A DNA stretch of 64,000 bases from Pyropia yezoensis (taxonomy: Eukaryota; Rhodophyta; Bangiophyceae; Bangiales; Bangiaceae): positions 6,278,083-6,342,082 of the forward strand of contig CM020619.1 of assembly GCA_009829735.1 (NCBI GenBank), in the 5' to 3' direction. This document shows positions 11,944 through 22,656 of this stretch, piece after piece. The position numbers and the translations under genes were made by a program. The notes under the pieces are model-generated. The model was not told where the DNA came from. It ran no database searches and saw only the letters and a program-made list of their open reading frames with translations. Every line of letters starts with the position of its first letter. Within the stretch, counting starts at the first letter, position 1.

Positions 11944-12644
11944 GATATCACCCCGAAGGGGGGCAGGGAAGCAAATTGATGAGAGGGCCTAAAGCCCGAC
12001 GCTCTGGTGACGGAGGAGGACAGGTGGGATGGTGGTCGTGGATGCCCCCCTCGTTGGGGACAGGGTGACCACCCAAGAGGGGGGGGAGCGTGGTGGTGGA
12101 GAGAGGAGAGGGTGATGGCGTCGCGGGGGTGAGTGGAGCAGAGCTGGGGAAGCCTGCCGTGAGGCTGTGCGTCCCCAAGCACAGCTCCTCCCCCCGTCGA
12201 CGGGGGTTATGTGCCCTCCGCCGTGCCTCCCCGTGAGGGATAGCCGCGGAGCGGGGTGGCCCATGCCCCCTTGCCAGGGCCTCCCAACGGCTACACCCCC
12301 TCACCCGAGCCCTCTGTGTGCATGGGAGGGGCGGGAATGGCCTGCCACCGCTACGCTCCCCCCGGGGGACGCCCTGAGTCTCCTCTGCCTCTAAAAAAAA
12401 AAAAAAAAAAGAGGTGGAAGCAGGAGGCTTCTCCCCCTGAGAGGGCCTGTGGGGGCCAACCCCCGCTGGGGGCACCACTACGTACCCCACCCCTTCCCCT
12501 TCACCAAGTGGGGTGACTAAGGGAGTGGCCCGGATGGTGCCACGTCGCCCCCTGACGGGGGGTGACCTGGCGCTAGGTGGGCCTGCCCCTACCCGACACG
12601 GCGCTGTGGGGTCGCGGGACGCTCCCCCCTTGAGGAGGGGGAAA
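11944..12644 (+). other. B spacer with polypurine tract at its end
   Basis: This 700-base spacer lies between the antisense ORF start and the 3' LTR. It is GC-rich, with an A run of about 18 at 12393-12410, and I see no credible gene. It should hold whatever promoter drives the antisense ORF. The last 16 bases (12629-12644) are the polypurine tract CTTGAGGAGGGGGAAA, directly followed by the LTR TG. Confidence 0.7.
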
Positions 12645-13323
12645 TGTAGGGATCCAAGGGATCCTCCGACACTCGCGCCGGGGCACAGCCCAGGCGATAC
12701 GGTGGCATACGGTGGCACCGGTACACACACGTGGGGCCCTCACTGGGTGGCCACGTGGCAGTTCGCATGGTCCCCAGTCGGTGGGTCCCGACGGGATTCT
12801 TCGGCTCACCCGGGAATGGGGTGACCCGAGACCGACACCGGAATCCCGATAGGATACCGGATTTGGATAAGTGTAAGCCTAATCCAATTGTATGGGTTTT
12901 ATCCTCCCCATACAGGGGGGGCTATTTTGTTGTCGAATTCCTGCATTGTTGAGGGATTTGCTGTTGTATTTGCTCTGGGGCCAGCGCCCCGCTGGCTGGG
13001 ATGATCCGTGGGAGGAGGGCGGTGAGCTTCCTGCTGGCGCCGCTGGCCTGGGATGTGATTGGCCCGCACGTGACCCGGGGTATAGGGTCGCTGGGTGCGG
13101 TGTGAGGGGGGTATACGTGCGCACGGGGGTGCTCGTTGCTTGTCCCCTTCGTAAACACAGACTTGTGCGTGCGTGAATACTGCCGTTCTGGTGCGTGCTC
13201 GTCACGTCTTGGACAGCCAAGCGGTTGGGGGCTCCGTGTCTCACCGGTCTCCCCGTGTCTCTCCACGGTAAGAATCTCTGTGTTATTCCGGGTGCTTGTC
13301 GCCTATACCTTAAATCCACTACA
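12645..13323 (+). repeat. 3' LTR of B (679 bp)
   Basis: It starts TGTAGGGATCC and ends AATCCACTACA. The same sequence lies on the minus strand at 32286-32964 with about 26 differences in 679 bases. The following five bases, CTCCT, are the target-site duplication in A2. Confidence 0.9.
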
Positions 13324-14109
13324 CTCCTGGTCCTTTGGTGGAATATCCGCCGGGACCGGTGCTCGCTTAGGCTGCTCAATGTCGGGGTCCTCCTGTTCGG
13401 GGATCTTGGCAACTGGCAAGACTTCAAGTGGTTCCACTTGGCCGTCCCCGTCAGGGGTGAGGATGTCTCCTTCACAGATCTCGGCTATTCCGAGGAGGGT
13501 CCCTTTCGGGAGGATAACTGCGTTACGGCGATTGTTCGCCATCACGAGCAGTGATGACCCCCCTCCCGGGAGGTCTATGACACCGTTAGCCATGGTCAAT
13601 CCATGGCGCTTGTAGGTGCGCAGGCTGGACTGGACTCTGCAGATGCCTGCGAGGGCACAGTTAGCCGGGAGTACCGTCTCGGATGAGGGCTCAAAGCAAG
13701 TTCGCTTAGCCAACCGAAGTATCTTCGATTCTACGTTCGCGTACACCTCGGCCACGTTAGCGTGGCTTCCTTGCAGCGTCAGATCGCTGACTATAGCCGT
13801 CTGTCCTCGCTTCGTGCCGTCGGCTTTTTGCAGCTCGACGGTCGTCCGGCCTGGCCGGATTGCATCTACGTGAACGTTGATGAAGGTGCACCCGAGTAGG
13901 CAGGATACCGATAGGGTCTCGCACACCAGGAGGCTAACTTCCGTGGTGAGGTCCCCTATCGTTACCAGCAGCGGTATCGCTGCTGTGGTGCGAATGAGTC
14001 GGCCGTTCGCGTACTTGATCGTGGGTCCCCGTGTCACTCTGACTCGGGGGAGCCTCTTGTCCGGGAGGTTGTCCTTCCGGATATGGGTCGGTCCAGCCCC
14101 CGTATCCAA
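13324..14109 (-). pseudogene. A2 protease region (start of pol)
   Basis: The frame opens near the aspartic protease signature MDTGAGPTHIRKDNLPD at 14109 and runs on with RGPTIKYANGRLIRTTAAIP and LGCTFINVHVDAIRPGR. These are the same blocks as in A1 pol at 51200-51500. It carries the protease and linker up to the point where B is inserted, and it shares the conserved PADIPPKDQE with A1 immediately before that point. Confidence 0.8.
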
Positions 14110-14363
14110 TACGGGGTAGTATGATCGCGTCGACTGGGGGTCAACCCCCAGTGTGGCTCATACCTTGAAAATTTCCAAGGTGAACAGGACATGGCCCACT
14201 CCGATATCCGGTGTGCCTCGGGCGTCTTGGGCAGAGGGCCTGGGCACATCCGTCGGGCGGGGCATCCCGTCCTTACCTCCCATTCTGGGAGGTTGGTCAT
14301 CGTGCCCCTGACTCCGTGTCTTCGGGGTAGGAAGGTGTACCCGGGGACTGATGCGGCGCCGGC

Positions 14364-16640
14364 TCAGCCGCGCTCTCCGTGGGGCTTTCCCCGCGGCCGT
14401 ACGGAGTGGTGTGCTCGGGTTGACCCAGCGGCCCCGTGTCGTCCTTCCCCGTACTCTTTTCCCGCACTCGGCTTGGTGGCGTCCTCCAGGGTGTCCGGGT
14501 GAGGAGGTACCTCCTCAACAGCCAGTAATCCTCCTTGGGCCTGCTGCCTGACTGGTGTGGGCCCCGGGGCTCTGGCGGGATAACCCTCAGTGGCTGCCTT
14601 GCGTTGCTTTGCTGCCCGTCGAGACTCGTCCGGGATGAGTGGGCATGAGGACACCCAGTGCTGGGGATCCCCGCATATCATACATCCGGATGAACCGGCA
14701 TAGCCGGTTGGCCGCGTCGGGGTGGTTCCATAGCCCCTTGTGACTGCATCGGGGGCCCGGCTGCCTGTTCCTTAATAGGCCTTGGGTCCTTGAGTCAAAC
14801 GGAACAGGGACTCTCCCAACCGGTTGGGCCTGCCCGCAATCTGCGGAGGTGCCTCGGTACGTACCGCCCAAGTTGGCATGGGTTGATGGGGGTTCCCCGG
14901 AATCGAGGAGTACCCTGTCGTCCGTACGTGCGGGACGCGCCGTCCTCCTCCCTCGTTGACCTGGAACTGGGTCCCCGCCGGGGCGATGTATGCCACCGTC
15001 CCTTCGTCATAAATGACGGGCGTAGCCGGTAGCAGCAGGTGGCCATGTTGGTCGACGAGAGGTTCGTCCTCGCCAGGGGGGTGATACCCCGTCGCCATCA
15101 GTACTGGTGCGGCTTTACGATCCACCTTGTCTTGCCTCGGTGCCGGGGTCGGACTCGGCTTGCTCCCCTCACCCTTGGGCTTCGGGGCTAGGGCACACTC
15201 CGGGTGAAGGACCCGGTAGGCGTCCCCCAGTGACGTGCACGTGTGCATCAGTCGACTGAAGTTCGTCCGTGCCGTATTGGCTCCGCGTGCGGATATCCGC
15301 ACATAGTTGGGCACTCCCGCGAACAGGATGGCCCGTAGCTCACCCTCTCCCAGGAGTTTCCCTAGCTCGTACTCGAGCTCTTGAGTTCGTCGTCCGAACA
15401 TCTCCTCATCCTCCCAGATCTGGGCGGTGGCGGTGCGAAGGGCCCGGTAGTGGTCTTCGCACTTGTCCTCACTGAGGTAGCTGCTCAGAAGATCCTTGAG
15501 AATCCCACGGTAATCCATGGGGGTGGTTGCGACTCTCATTCCCGGCATCCAGGAGGCCTGGCGAAGGATGCCTCGTACCCTTTCATCAACGAAGAAAGGA
15601 AGGATCTCCAGGGCTAACCCCTCGTTCACGAGTGCGTTGTCTGCGGCTGCCTTGAAGCTGGTCAAGAAGCCGATGATGGCCAGCGGCCGTCCGTTCGGGA
15701 CCCCGAACATCGGAGCTCCCTCCATTAGGGTCTGCATCGTTCGGATAGCCCAATTCGAGGTTTTACGCATCGATTCCGATACGAGAGTAGTGCGGTCCTC
15801 CAAACGATAACGTTCCGGAGTCAGTAACGAACGGAAGACCTTGTTTACAATCTCCGTATCCGTGTCCTGGGTATCCCGTCGCTTGGCCAGTTGATGAGTG
15901 AGCTCATCCGACTCCATGCGCTTCAATAGGCTCGCCGTAACCTGCGCTGTCATGGCCTGAACCAGTGAGGCTGGTACTTCTTGCGTGGTCGCCTCGGGTT
16001 CCCGAGTCGATTGACTTCCTCCGTCTTGAGGATGCTGGGACAGGGTGCCACCCCCCCCGATGGCCGATTCTGCTCCGGCGTAAGTATCTGCCGGGCCGTA
16101 TTCGCGGAGTCCGCTCCGGGTACTCCGAGCGTAGCGCTCCGTATGGCTACATTCCAACTCGGCTGACGAGTCGGTTCCATACCACGCCGTGTACGGGGGG
16201 TGCTCGGGAGTCGCAGCACCAATGTCAACCCCGGTGGACTCAGAAATTAGTCCGGACGGTTCGAACCGTACCGGCGTGGGAGGCGTACGACGGGGTCCCG
16301 TCGTGCGGCGTGTTGACATCAACACTGCCATTGCGTCCTCCGTTCGCTCTTGACGCGCGTCGAGTCCGGAGAACCGGGCCTCGATGCGAGCCAACGATGC
16401 CATCAGGGAGTCCCCTGGTGAGGGTGGCGGCGGAGTAGTCTCTGCCGACGACAGTTGAGGCGGGCCTCCGCTTCCTGACGTCCGTGCCGTACCGAACGTC
16501 GTTCCGGCCCCGGAGAGCATCGGCGTCTCAATGTTGTCGCCCGGGTTACCGATCCCGGTTCCCGTGATCACCTCTGGGGTCGGAATCGACGCCGATCCGT
16601 CATCTTGAACGTTCCCCGTCTCTTGGGTAGACATAGTCAC
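14364..16640 (-). pseudogene. gag: A2 gag
   Basis: The main frame begins at MTMSTQETGN (16640) and is matched by A1 gag at 48313. The N-terminal 250 residues are Gly/Thr/Pro-rich and probably disordered. The capsid-like core includes ERYRLEDRTTLVSESMRKTS and ILPFFVDERVRGILRQASWM. At the 3' end a CCHC knuckle (ICGDPQHWVSSCP) lies near 14680-14640, marking the nucleocapsid. Its role is the structural shell protein of the particle. This copy appears to have one or two interruptions near its end. Confidence 0.8.
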
Positions 16641-16821
16641 AATCAGTCAACCGACGTAACGGTCACCACAAAGAGGAGAGCGGGAGGTAGGTTAGGGGAC
16701 GTAACACTCGATCGATCACAGTCAAACAGATCGCAACACCACGGATACAAGAAAAAAACCTGCTCCCTATCCGTGTGCCAGGGCCGAAGACGGCGTCACC
16801 AGTAGGGTGACGGAAATCCGT

Positions 16822-16838
16822 CCCCTGCTGCTCCACCA
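16822..16838 (-). other. Primer-binding site of A2
   Basis: On the minus strand TGGTGGAGCAGCAGGGG follows the LTR after one spacer base. The initial TGG pairs with the CCA end of a tRNA. The identical sequence follows the A1 LTR at 48096 and the B LTR at 32283. Confidence 0.8.
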
Positions 16839-16839
16839 A

Positions 16840-17201
16840 TGTAGCACCATAGAGTACCGTTGCTCGTCCACTCTCAGGGAACACTCACCAGGGGGAATCG
16901 GCAGCAAAGTCACCGGAAGGCCAAGGTTGCTATCCTTGGAGCGCAAGCCACGGGACCAAGATGGGAGCCCAACTGGGAGGGGTTTGTTGTTCTACCATGG
17001 CCGGCGATGGATTCACCGTCGGGCCCCTCGCCATAAACCCTCGGAGACCCCACTAACTACCCTGCAACCCAAGATACAAGTCCCTCTGGTTATGCGTAAC
17101 TCGTAGATACCGTAACGACAGAGAACTCCCAACTTGGCAGTTGAGGATTAGAAGTAGTCCCCCTAAATTAGGGTTGCAATACGGTCATGCATATTGTTTC
17201 A
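16840..17201 (-). repeat. 5' LTR of A2 (diverged, 362 bp)
   Basis: On the minus strand it begins TGAAACAATATGC and ends GTGCTACA. It is clearly an A-family LTR but differs from the others at many more positions, including its first bases, so A2 belongs to a different subfamily or is older than A1. Confidence 0.85.
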
Positions 17202-18566
17202 GTCGGCCGCCGCCGCTTCCGCAGGTGTGGCGGCGGCCGCCGACGGCACGGCGTCGCAGGATGCTGAGGACGATGGCATGCCCTTGACATCTGGCAAGCG
17301 TGGACGCCCGACGTCGTTTGCTGGCCGGCCTCTCGGCACACAGGCGACGCTGGCGCAAAACGCGGCGCGGGCGCGGGACTTGGCCATGGAGAAGGAGAGC
17401 ACTGCCAACATGGAGGCGCTGCAAATCCTTTCTGGGGCCACGGCACACAAGAACCTGGTCGGGACCCTGTCGGCCCCCGCAAACCGCGACATCCCACGCT
17501 TTCGGGACTTCCTGGCGCTGAGGGCAGATGCGCTGATGGCCGAGCATGTGGCGGGCATTACGGGGGCTGGGGCGGGTACCGGCGGCGACGGCTCATCCAC
17601 GGGTGGGGCTGCGGCGGCAGCCGCCGGGCAGGCCGCCCGCAATCGCCGTGTTGCGGCTCCCACCGCCGCGGCCGCCACGGCCGCGGCCGCCCGAGGCAGC
17701 GCCCCTATCGGCGCTCCTGCTGGAGCTGCTGCGGCTGCTGCCGGGGAGGCCACCCGCAATCGCCGTCGTGCGGTTTTGACCACCGCGGCCGCCGGGGGCG
17801 GCGCCCATGACGGGCTTCCCCCTGGAGCGGCCGCGGCGGCGACCGATGTGCCGGCCACCAATGGCCGGCGCGCTCCGGCTCTGACTGCGCGTCGAGGCGG
17901 CCTTGGGGCTGCGGGAGGCGCTGATGGGGACGGCGGGGACTATGGCGGTGCTGCGGACGAGAGCACCTACGGCACAGAGGAAGAGGCGCCGAGGGTGGCG
18001 GCCGCGGCTACTGGAAATGCTACGCCGCGGCATCGCCGGGTCGTTCATCGACCACTCAAAGGGTAGCCCCCGCGCTCGCCATCGCACCAATTCCTTGCGG
18101 GGTCGACTCTCCCGGAGCGCCATCGTCTCCCTTTTCTTTTGGCAGGCCACCCCCGTCCCCACCCTCGGCCCCGGTGCTGTGGTCATGGCCATCGGACTCC
18201 TCTCAGCCCGCTCGTACAGTGAGTTCAAGTGCACGGGCGGGACCGGCGGCAGATCTTGCGGCGAAAGTGCCTCCGACGGCGGCGCCCGATGCACCGGCTG
18301 CCCGCTCTGCGGCCGACTTGTTATCTGTCGGCCGCCGCGAGCAGATAACCAAGCAGCTGCGGTTGGTGGCAGCGTCCGGGTTTATCAGCATAAAGGGGAA
18401 GGGGCGAACGCGTGCACCTGTGTACCGATCCCTCACCCCTTCTTCGGAGCCGTCCGACCGCGGCGGCTCGAACGCGGACGAAGGGGAGGAGGTGTTTGAC
18501 AATGTGGAGGAGGATGACGAGATCTCCACACCCCTCATCGGGGTTGTCAAGGACCTCGAGGAGTGA
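17202..18566 (+). CDS. Unrecognised Ala-rich protein with AT-hook-like motif, one intron
   Basis: The plus-strand frame is already open where the A2 LTR ends, so the LTR probably cut off its 5' part. Exon 1 ends at 18062 and an 83-base intron runs 18063-18145. It starts GTAGCC and ends in a strong acceptor, TCTCCCTTTTCTTTTGGCAG. Splicing carries the frame in phase into an ORF that ends with TGA at 18566, giving about 427 residues. Near the start is GKRGRPTS, which resembles an AT-hook. A helical part follows (ARARDLAMEKESTANMEALQ), then three Ala-rich repeats each containing RNRR or NGRR. The C-terminal 100 residues are charged and acidic. It could be a host gene or the accessory DNA-binding protein of the nearby Harbinger transposon, with which it is convergent. 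I do not recognise the family. Confidence 0.5.
18063..18145 (+). other. Spliceosomal intron (83 bp)
   Basis: The donor is GG|GTAGCC and the acceptor TTTTCTTTTGGCAG|GCC, after a long pyrimidine tract. Removing it joins two frames in phase with no stop. This is the clearest intron in the window and shows that the locus is eukaryotic. Confidence 0.6.
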
Positions 18567-20860
18567 CGTATGGCGGCTGACGGCGGCCGCCGCTGTTAAC
18601 ATTGAGTGGCGGGTGACGGGGGGGGGGGCAGGCAAGTACAGCGGCCGGCGGCTGCCGCCGCTGCCAGCCTTGAGGGGGTGGTCTTGGGCACGTGGGCCGC
18701 TGGGTATGTCTGCCGGCGGCGGCCGCCGCTGCCAACCTTGAGTGGGGCATGGGAGGCGGTGCGACAGGCAAGAATGGCGGCCGACGGCGGCCGTCGCGGT
18801 CAACATTGAATGGCGAGTGACGGGGGGGGGGGCGGAAAGTATGGCCGCCGCCGGCAGCCGCCGCTGCGAGCCGTGAAAGGGTGGCTTTGGGGGGGGAGTG
18901 GCCGGGGATGGCGGACTGGTGCGGCCGCCGCTACCAACATTGAGACGGGGATGGGGGGGGGGGGGGCAGCTATGTATGGCGGCCGATGGCGGCATTGAGC
19001 GGGTGCCCCCCCTCACCCCATCCCCCACCCCATTTTGGCAGCGGCGGCCGCCGTCGGCCACCTCGGGCCTCTGCGGTTGGCCGCAACATGGACGTTGCGG
19101 GCTGGTGTGTCGAGGAAAAAAGAAACCCGAAGGGAAAAAAAACCTGCCCCCATCGTCACCCACTCGAAGTTGGCACATGCGGCTGCGGCCGGCCCCCACA
19201 ACCGTCGCCCCCCGACCTACTCATCACCCACTCATTGTCGAAAGTGGCGGCCGCTGTATGCCGCCACATCTCGCTGCCCCCCCCCGCATCCTCCCCGACT
19301 CAAAGTGGTCAACGGCGCCCGACCCCGGTCCCCAAACGCCGCCGCCTTCTCCCCCCACACCACCCGCTCAACGTTGACAGCGGCGGCCACCATCCGACAT
19401 CAAACGCGGCCGCTTCTTCCCCCCCCACCATCCGCTCGATGCTCAAATCGGCGGCAGCCATCAGCCGCCATACTTGGCTGCCCCCCACCGCAGCATTCGC
19501 CACTCAATGCTTGTACCGGCGGCCGCCGCCGGCCGCCATATCCAGCGGCCCACGTCCTCAGCACCACCCAGTCACCGCACGCAGCGGTGGCCGCGGCCGA
19601 CCGTCATACTTCCCTGCGCCGCCCCCCTTCATCCACCACTCAATGTGGACAGCGGCGCCCGCCGCCGGCCGCGACTCTTGGCCGACCCTCCCGCTTATAC
19701 ACCCCGTTCAGTGTTGGCAGCGGCCGCCATACCCGGCAGTCGCTCCCCCCAAAGCCACCCACTTAAGGTTAGCAGAAGCGGCCGCCGCAGGCCGCCAATC
19801 CCGGCTGTCCCCCCCCCCAAGAGCACCCCTTAAAGGTTGCTAGTGGCGGCCGCCGCCGGCCGCCGTACCGGGCTGTCCCCCCCCCCAAGACCACCCCCTC
19901 AAGGTCGGAAGGGGCGGCCGCCATTGGCCGCCGTACCCGGCTGTCCCACACCCCCCAAAAAACCACTCAATGTTCGCAGCGGCGGCCGCCACCGGCCGCC
20001 ATACCCGGCTGCCCCCCACCCCAAAACGACTCAGTCACTGCACGCAGCGGAGGCTGCCACCGGCCGCCATACTTGCCTGCCTTCCCCGCCGTCATCCCCC
20101 ACTCAGCGTTGACAGCGGCCGCCGCCGTCGGCCGCCATACTTGCCTGCCCCCCCCCCGTCATCCGCCACTCAGCGTTGACAGAGGCCGCCGCCGTCTCCC
20201 TCCATACTTGCCTGTCCCCCCCCCCTCCAAGACCACCCGCTCAAGGTTGGCAGTGGCGGCTGCCGTCGGCCGCCAATCCTGGCTGTCCCCACCCCAAAGA
20301 CCACCCCCTCAAGGTTGGCGGCGGCGGCCGCCATCGGCCGCCATACCCTGCTGTCCCACCCCCCAAAACTACCCACTAAGTGTTTCGCAGCGGCGGCCGC
20401 CGCCGGCCGCCATACCCGGCTGCCCCCCACCCCGACGCCACCCAGTCGCTGCACGCAGCGGCGGCCGCCGCCGGCCGCCGTACCTGCGTGCCCCCCCCCC
20501 CCCCATCAGCCAGTCACTGTTGGTGGCGTCGGCCGCCGCCAGCCGCCAAACTTGGCCGCCTCTTCCGCCCCGATCCCCCACTCAATGTTGACAGCGGCGG
20601 CCGCAGTCAGCGGCCAAACGCGGCCGCCTCATCCGCCCCGCATCCTCCGCTTAATGGTGGCGGCGCCCCTGGCCGGCAAACGCGGACGCCCCTCCCGACC
20701 TCATCCCCCACGCGATGTTGGCAGTGGCGGCCGCTGTCGGCCAGCAAACGCGGCCGCCCCCCCCCCCCCAGGCACTTACTCAATTTCGGCAGCGGCGGCC
20801 ACCCCTGGCCGCCATGCTCGGCCGCTCTTGCTACCGACTCATAGTTGCACACGGTTTTCA
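18567..20860. repeat. GGCCGCC-rich minisatellite that switches orientation
   Basis: Degenerate tandem units of about 66 to 72 bases repeat roughly 30 times. A unit contains a core of the type GGCGGCCGCCGCCGGCCGCC, then ATACCCGGCTG, a C run, and CCACTCAATGTTGACAGC. From about 18567 to 19010 the units run in one orientation, and from about 19020 to 20830 in the other. The array is therefore a large imperfect inverted repeat. An A-rich motif (GGAAAAAAGAAACCCG) occurs at about 19110 and again at about 20860. The many open frames across it are by-products of its composition. Confidence 0.75.
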
Positions 20861-21012
20861 AGGAAAAAGAAAACCCGCAGGGAAAAAAACCCTTTACACA
20901 GGCACGCGCCTACTAGAGCAAGTAGTCACGTCTGCGGTGGAGGAAAGGCGCCAACGCTAGCTCCTTGTTCTGCCAGACGTGGGCCATCAGGTCCTCCCTC
21001 AGCCGCTCGTGC

Positions 21013-22656
21013 TCAATCGGGCTTCTCACGGCAGACGTACGCCGCAAAGCGTCCTTCCGAAGCGAAGGTGGCAATACAGCACCATGGCTGTCCGCGGCCG
21101 CTCCTGCAACGCCGCTTCCGACGAGACCGGCCGCCGCGCCACTGCCACCGACACCTGTCCCGCCCCCCCCCACCGACCCCGCCCGCAGGGCCGCCACCCC
21201 CCCCGGCCGATCCGCCGCCGCCGGCCCCCGATGCACCTGCAGGGCCGGAAACCCGATATGGCCTGTCCCTCCCTCGGCCATTGTCCTCCGAGCCATCGCT
21301 CTCCGCCGCCGCTCCACCTGCACTCCCGCCAGCGGCTGGGCCGTCGCTCTCCGCGGCCTCAGCCGCCTCAGCAGCAGCCCGGGCGGCCGCCAGCACCGCG
21401 AACGCCTTATCGGGCTCTCCATACGCGTCCCCCATGCGGCCCCGAGAGACGTACCCGTCCCGGCGGCTTACCACCACCATGTTGTGCAAAATGGCCACAG
21501 CTTTGGCAGGGCGCACGATGCGGTCAACCGAGTGGAACTCCGCCGGGTGAAGAAGAATGTGAAAGCGGGCCGTCGTCACCTCATAAAGGCGCTCAACGTC
21601 CTTGCGAAGCGCCTCGTGCAATCGGTTGTACGTGCGTCGTTTGAGGGTGTTGCTGGCAGCTCGGGAAAAAGGGCGAGCAAAAATAGGGTATTGTGGATAA
21701 ACGCCATCAGCCAAATAGTACAACAAGCGACGAGTTCGGCCGTTCAGTGTGAACTCAAACGTGTCAGGGGGTCATGCCGCACTAGTGATGTCCCTCGCCA
21801 GTGGAGATTGGCCGCAGACGTTGAGGTCGTTGTGGCTTCCAGGCGGCCCCACAATAAAGTGCCAGATGTACAAGTCTTCATCGCAAACGGTCTCCATGAC
21901 CACAGAGCGCCGCTTCTTGTAGCCCTGGTATTGCCCTGCAAGGGCCTTGGGGCACATGTGCCACGCCCAGTGCGAGCTATCAATGCTGCCCATGCACCAA
22001 GGCATGCCCCGCTGCGCGTTACGGTCCAAGCAGTGGGCCAGCTCCTGCTCGTTCGGCGGCCGCAGATAGTCTGCCTCGTAGTTGTCCACCAAATGGTCCA
22101 CCAACATTTGCGTGGCAAACGCGGTCGTAGACTTGGCCAGGCGCAGGTACTCGTCGGGACGGTCGGCGGCCTCGCCGTAGGCCAGCACACGGAAGGCGGC
22201 CACGACCTTCCGCAGCGCGTATGCCTGTGGACGCCCGCTGGTGTTAATGGTCCGCTTCCAGTATGGCAGATCCTTCACATCGTCAAACACGGCCATAAAA
22301 ACAGAGCGGGGCACATGAAAGCGAGTCTCAAAGTCTGCATCACCATAGAAAGGAGGGTACCCGTCTAGGCCAAAATAGTCGCGTTGGATATTGTCAAAAC
22401 CGCGGTCAAAACAGCGCAAGCGGTTCGCGCGGCGGCCAGGGACGGATCCGCCGCGACGTCGGCGTCGCGCGACAGCACCAGACAAAGCGATGCAGTGCCG
22501 CCGGCGTCGCAGAGAAAGTTGAGCCGCCAAAACAGCGGCGTGCAGCTCGTCCGCCGATCCATCAGACACCTCCCACGCCTTACGATCATGTGCAGGGGGG
22601 GAGGGCGGGTGGGGGGGCGTGGGAGGAGGCGGGGGGGGGGCCGGGGGGTGGGGCAT
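21013..22656 (-). mobile_element. PIF/Harbinger transposase with one in-frame stop
   Basis: This is a DDE transposase of the PIF/Harbinger superfamily (HARBI1-like), which cuts and pastes its transposon. Translation from the ATG at 22656 gives a Pro-rich start, a basic stretch, and a helix-turn-helix-like region (RFHVPRSVFMAVFDDVKDLPYW). The catalytic domain has MGSIDSSHWAW (first Asp, residue about 226) and PPGSHNDLNV (second Asp, about 277). An in-frame TGA at 21774-21772 interrupts it. The same frame then continues with LLYYLADGVYPQYPIF and the terminal RKDVERLYEV, where the third acidic residue is expected, then ILHNMVVV. A Gly/Ala/Ser-rich tail follows. The stop is the only break seen, so inactivation may be recent unless the TGA is read through. 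I could not define the terminal inverted repeats. Confidence 0.8.

Larger units (their letters stand above)
6546..13323 (+). mobile_element. B: 3' half of a B-family Ty3/gypsy retrotransposon
   Basis: In order it holds the end of protease, reverse transcriptase, RNase H, integrase and a chromodomain-like tail on the plus strand. An antisense ORF follows, then a spacer, a polypurine tract and the 679-bp 3' LTR. The LTR ends exactly against A2 sequence, with CTCCT at 13324-13328. This is the complement of AGGAG, found beside the other B LTR at 32965. The matching gag half and 5' LTR are at 30700-32964 in the opposite orientation. The two LTRs differ by about 4%, so B is moderately young. It is broken, with roughly half a dozen interruptions and a missing middle. 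Confidence 0.85.
13324..17201 (-). mobile_element. A2: 5' half of an A-family Ty3/gypsy retrotransposon
   Basis: Reading the minus strand from 17201, it has a diverged A LTR, primer-binding site, gag and protease, and stops at the B insertion. The A2 sequence broken here (…CCAAAGGACCAGGAG) resumes at 32965 as AGGAGGCCTTGATGG on the plus strand. A1 reads straight through the equivalent point near 52000. Gag is largely open and protease nearly so, so this half looks well preserved, with a few breaks. The five bases outside the LTR on the plus strand are GTCGG. Confidence 0.85.

Noticed and set aside
18567-20860. CRISPR-like array
   Set aside because: The units are diverged, lack constant-repeat/variable-spacer structure, and the DNA is eukaryotic.
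20315-22368. Long plus-strand frames (over 400 codons) across the minisatellite and opposite the Harbinger transposase
   Set aside because: Their composition is Pro/Arg/Ala-rich, and the minus strand carries clear transposase motifs; the minisatellite is repetitive in all frames.
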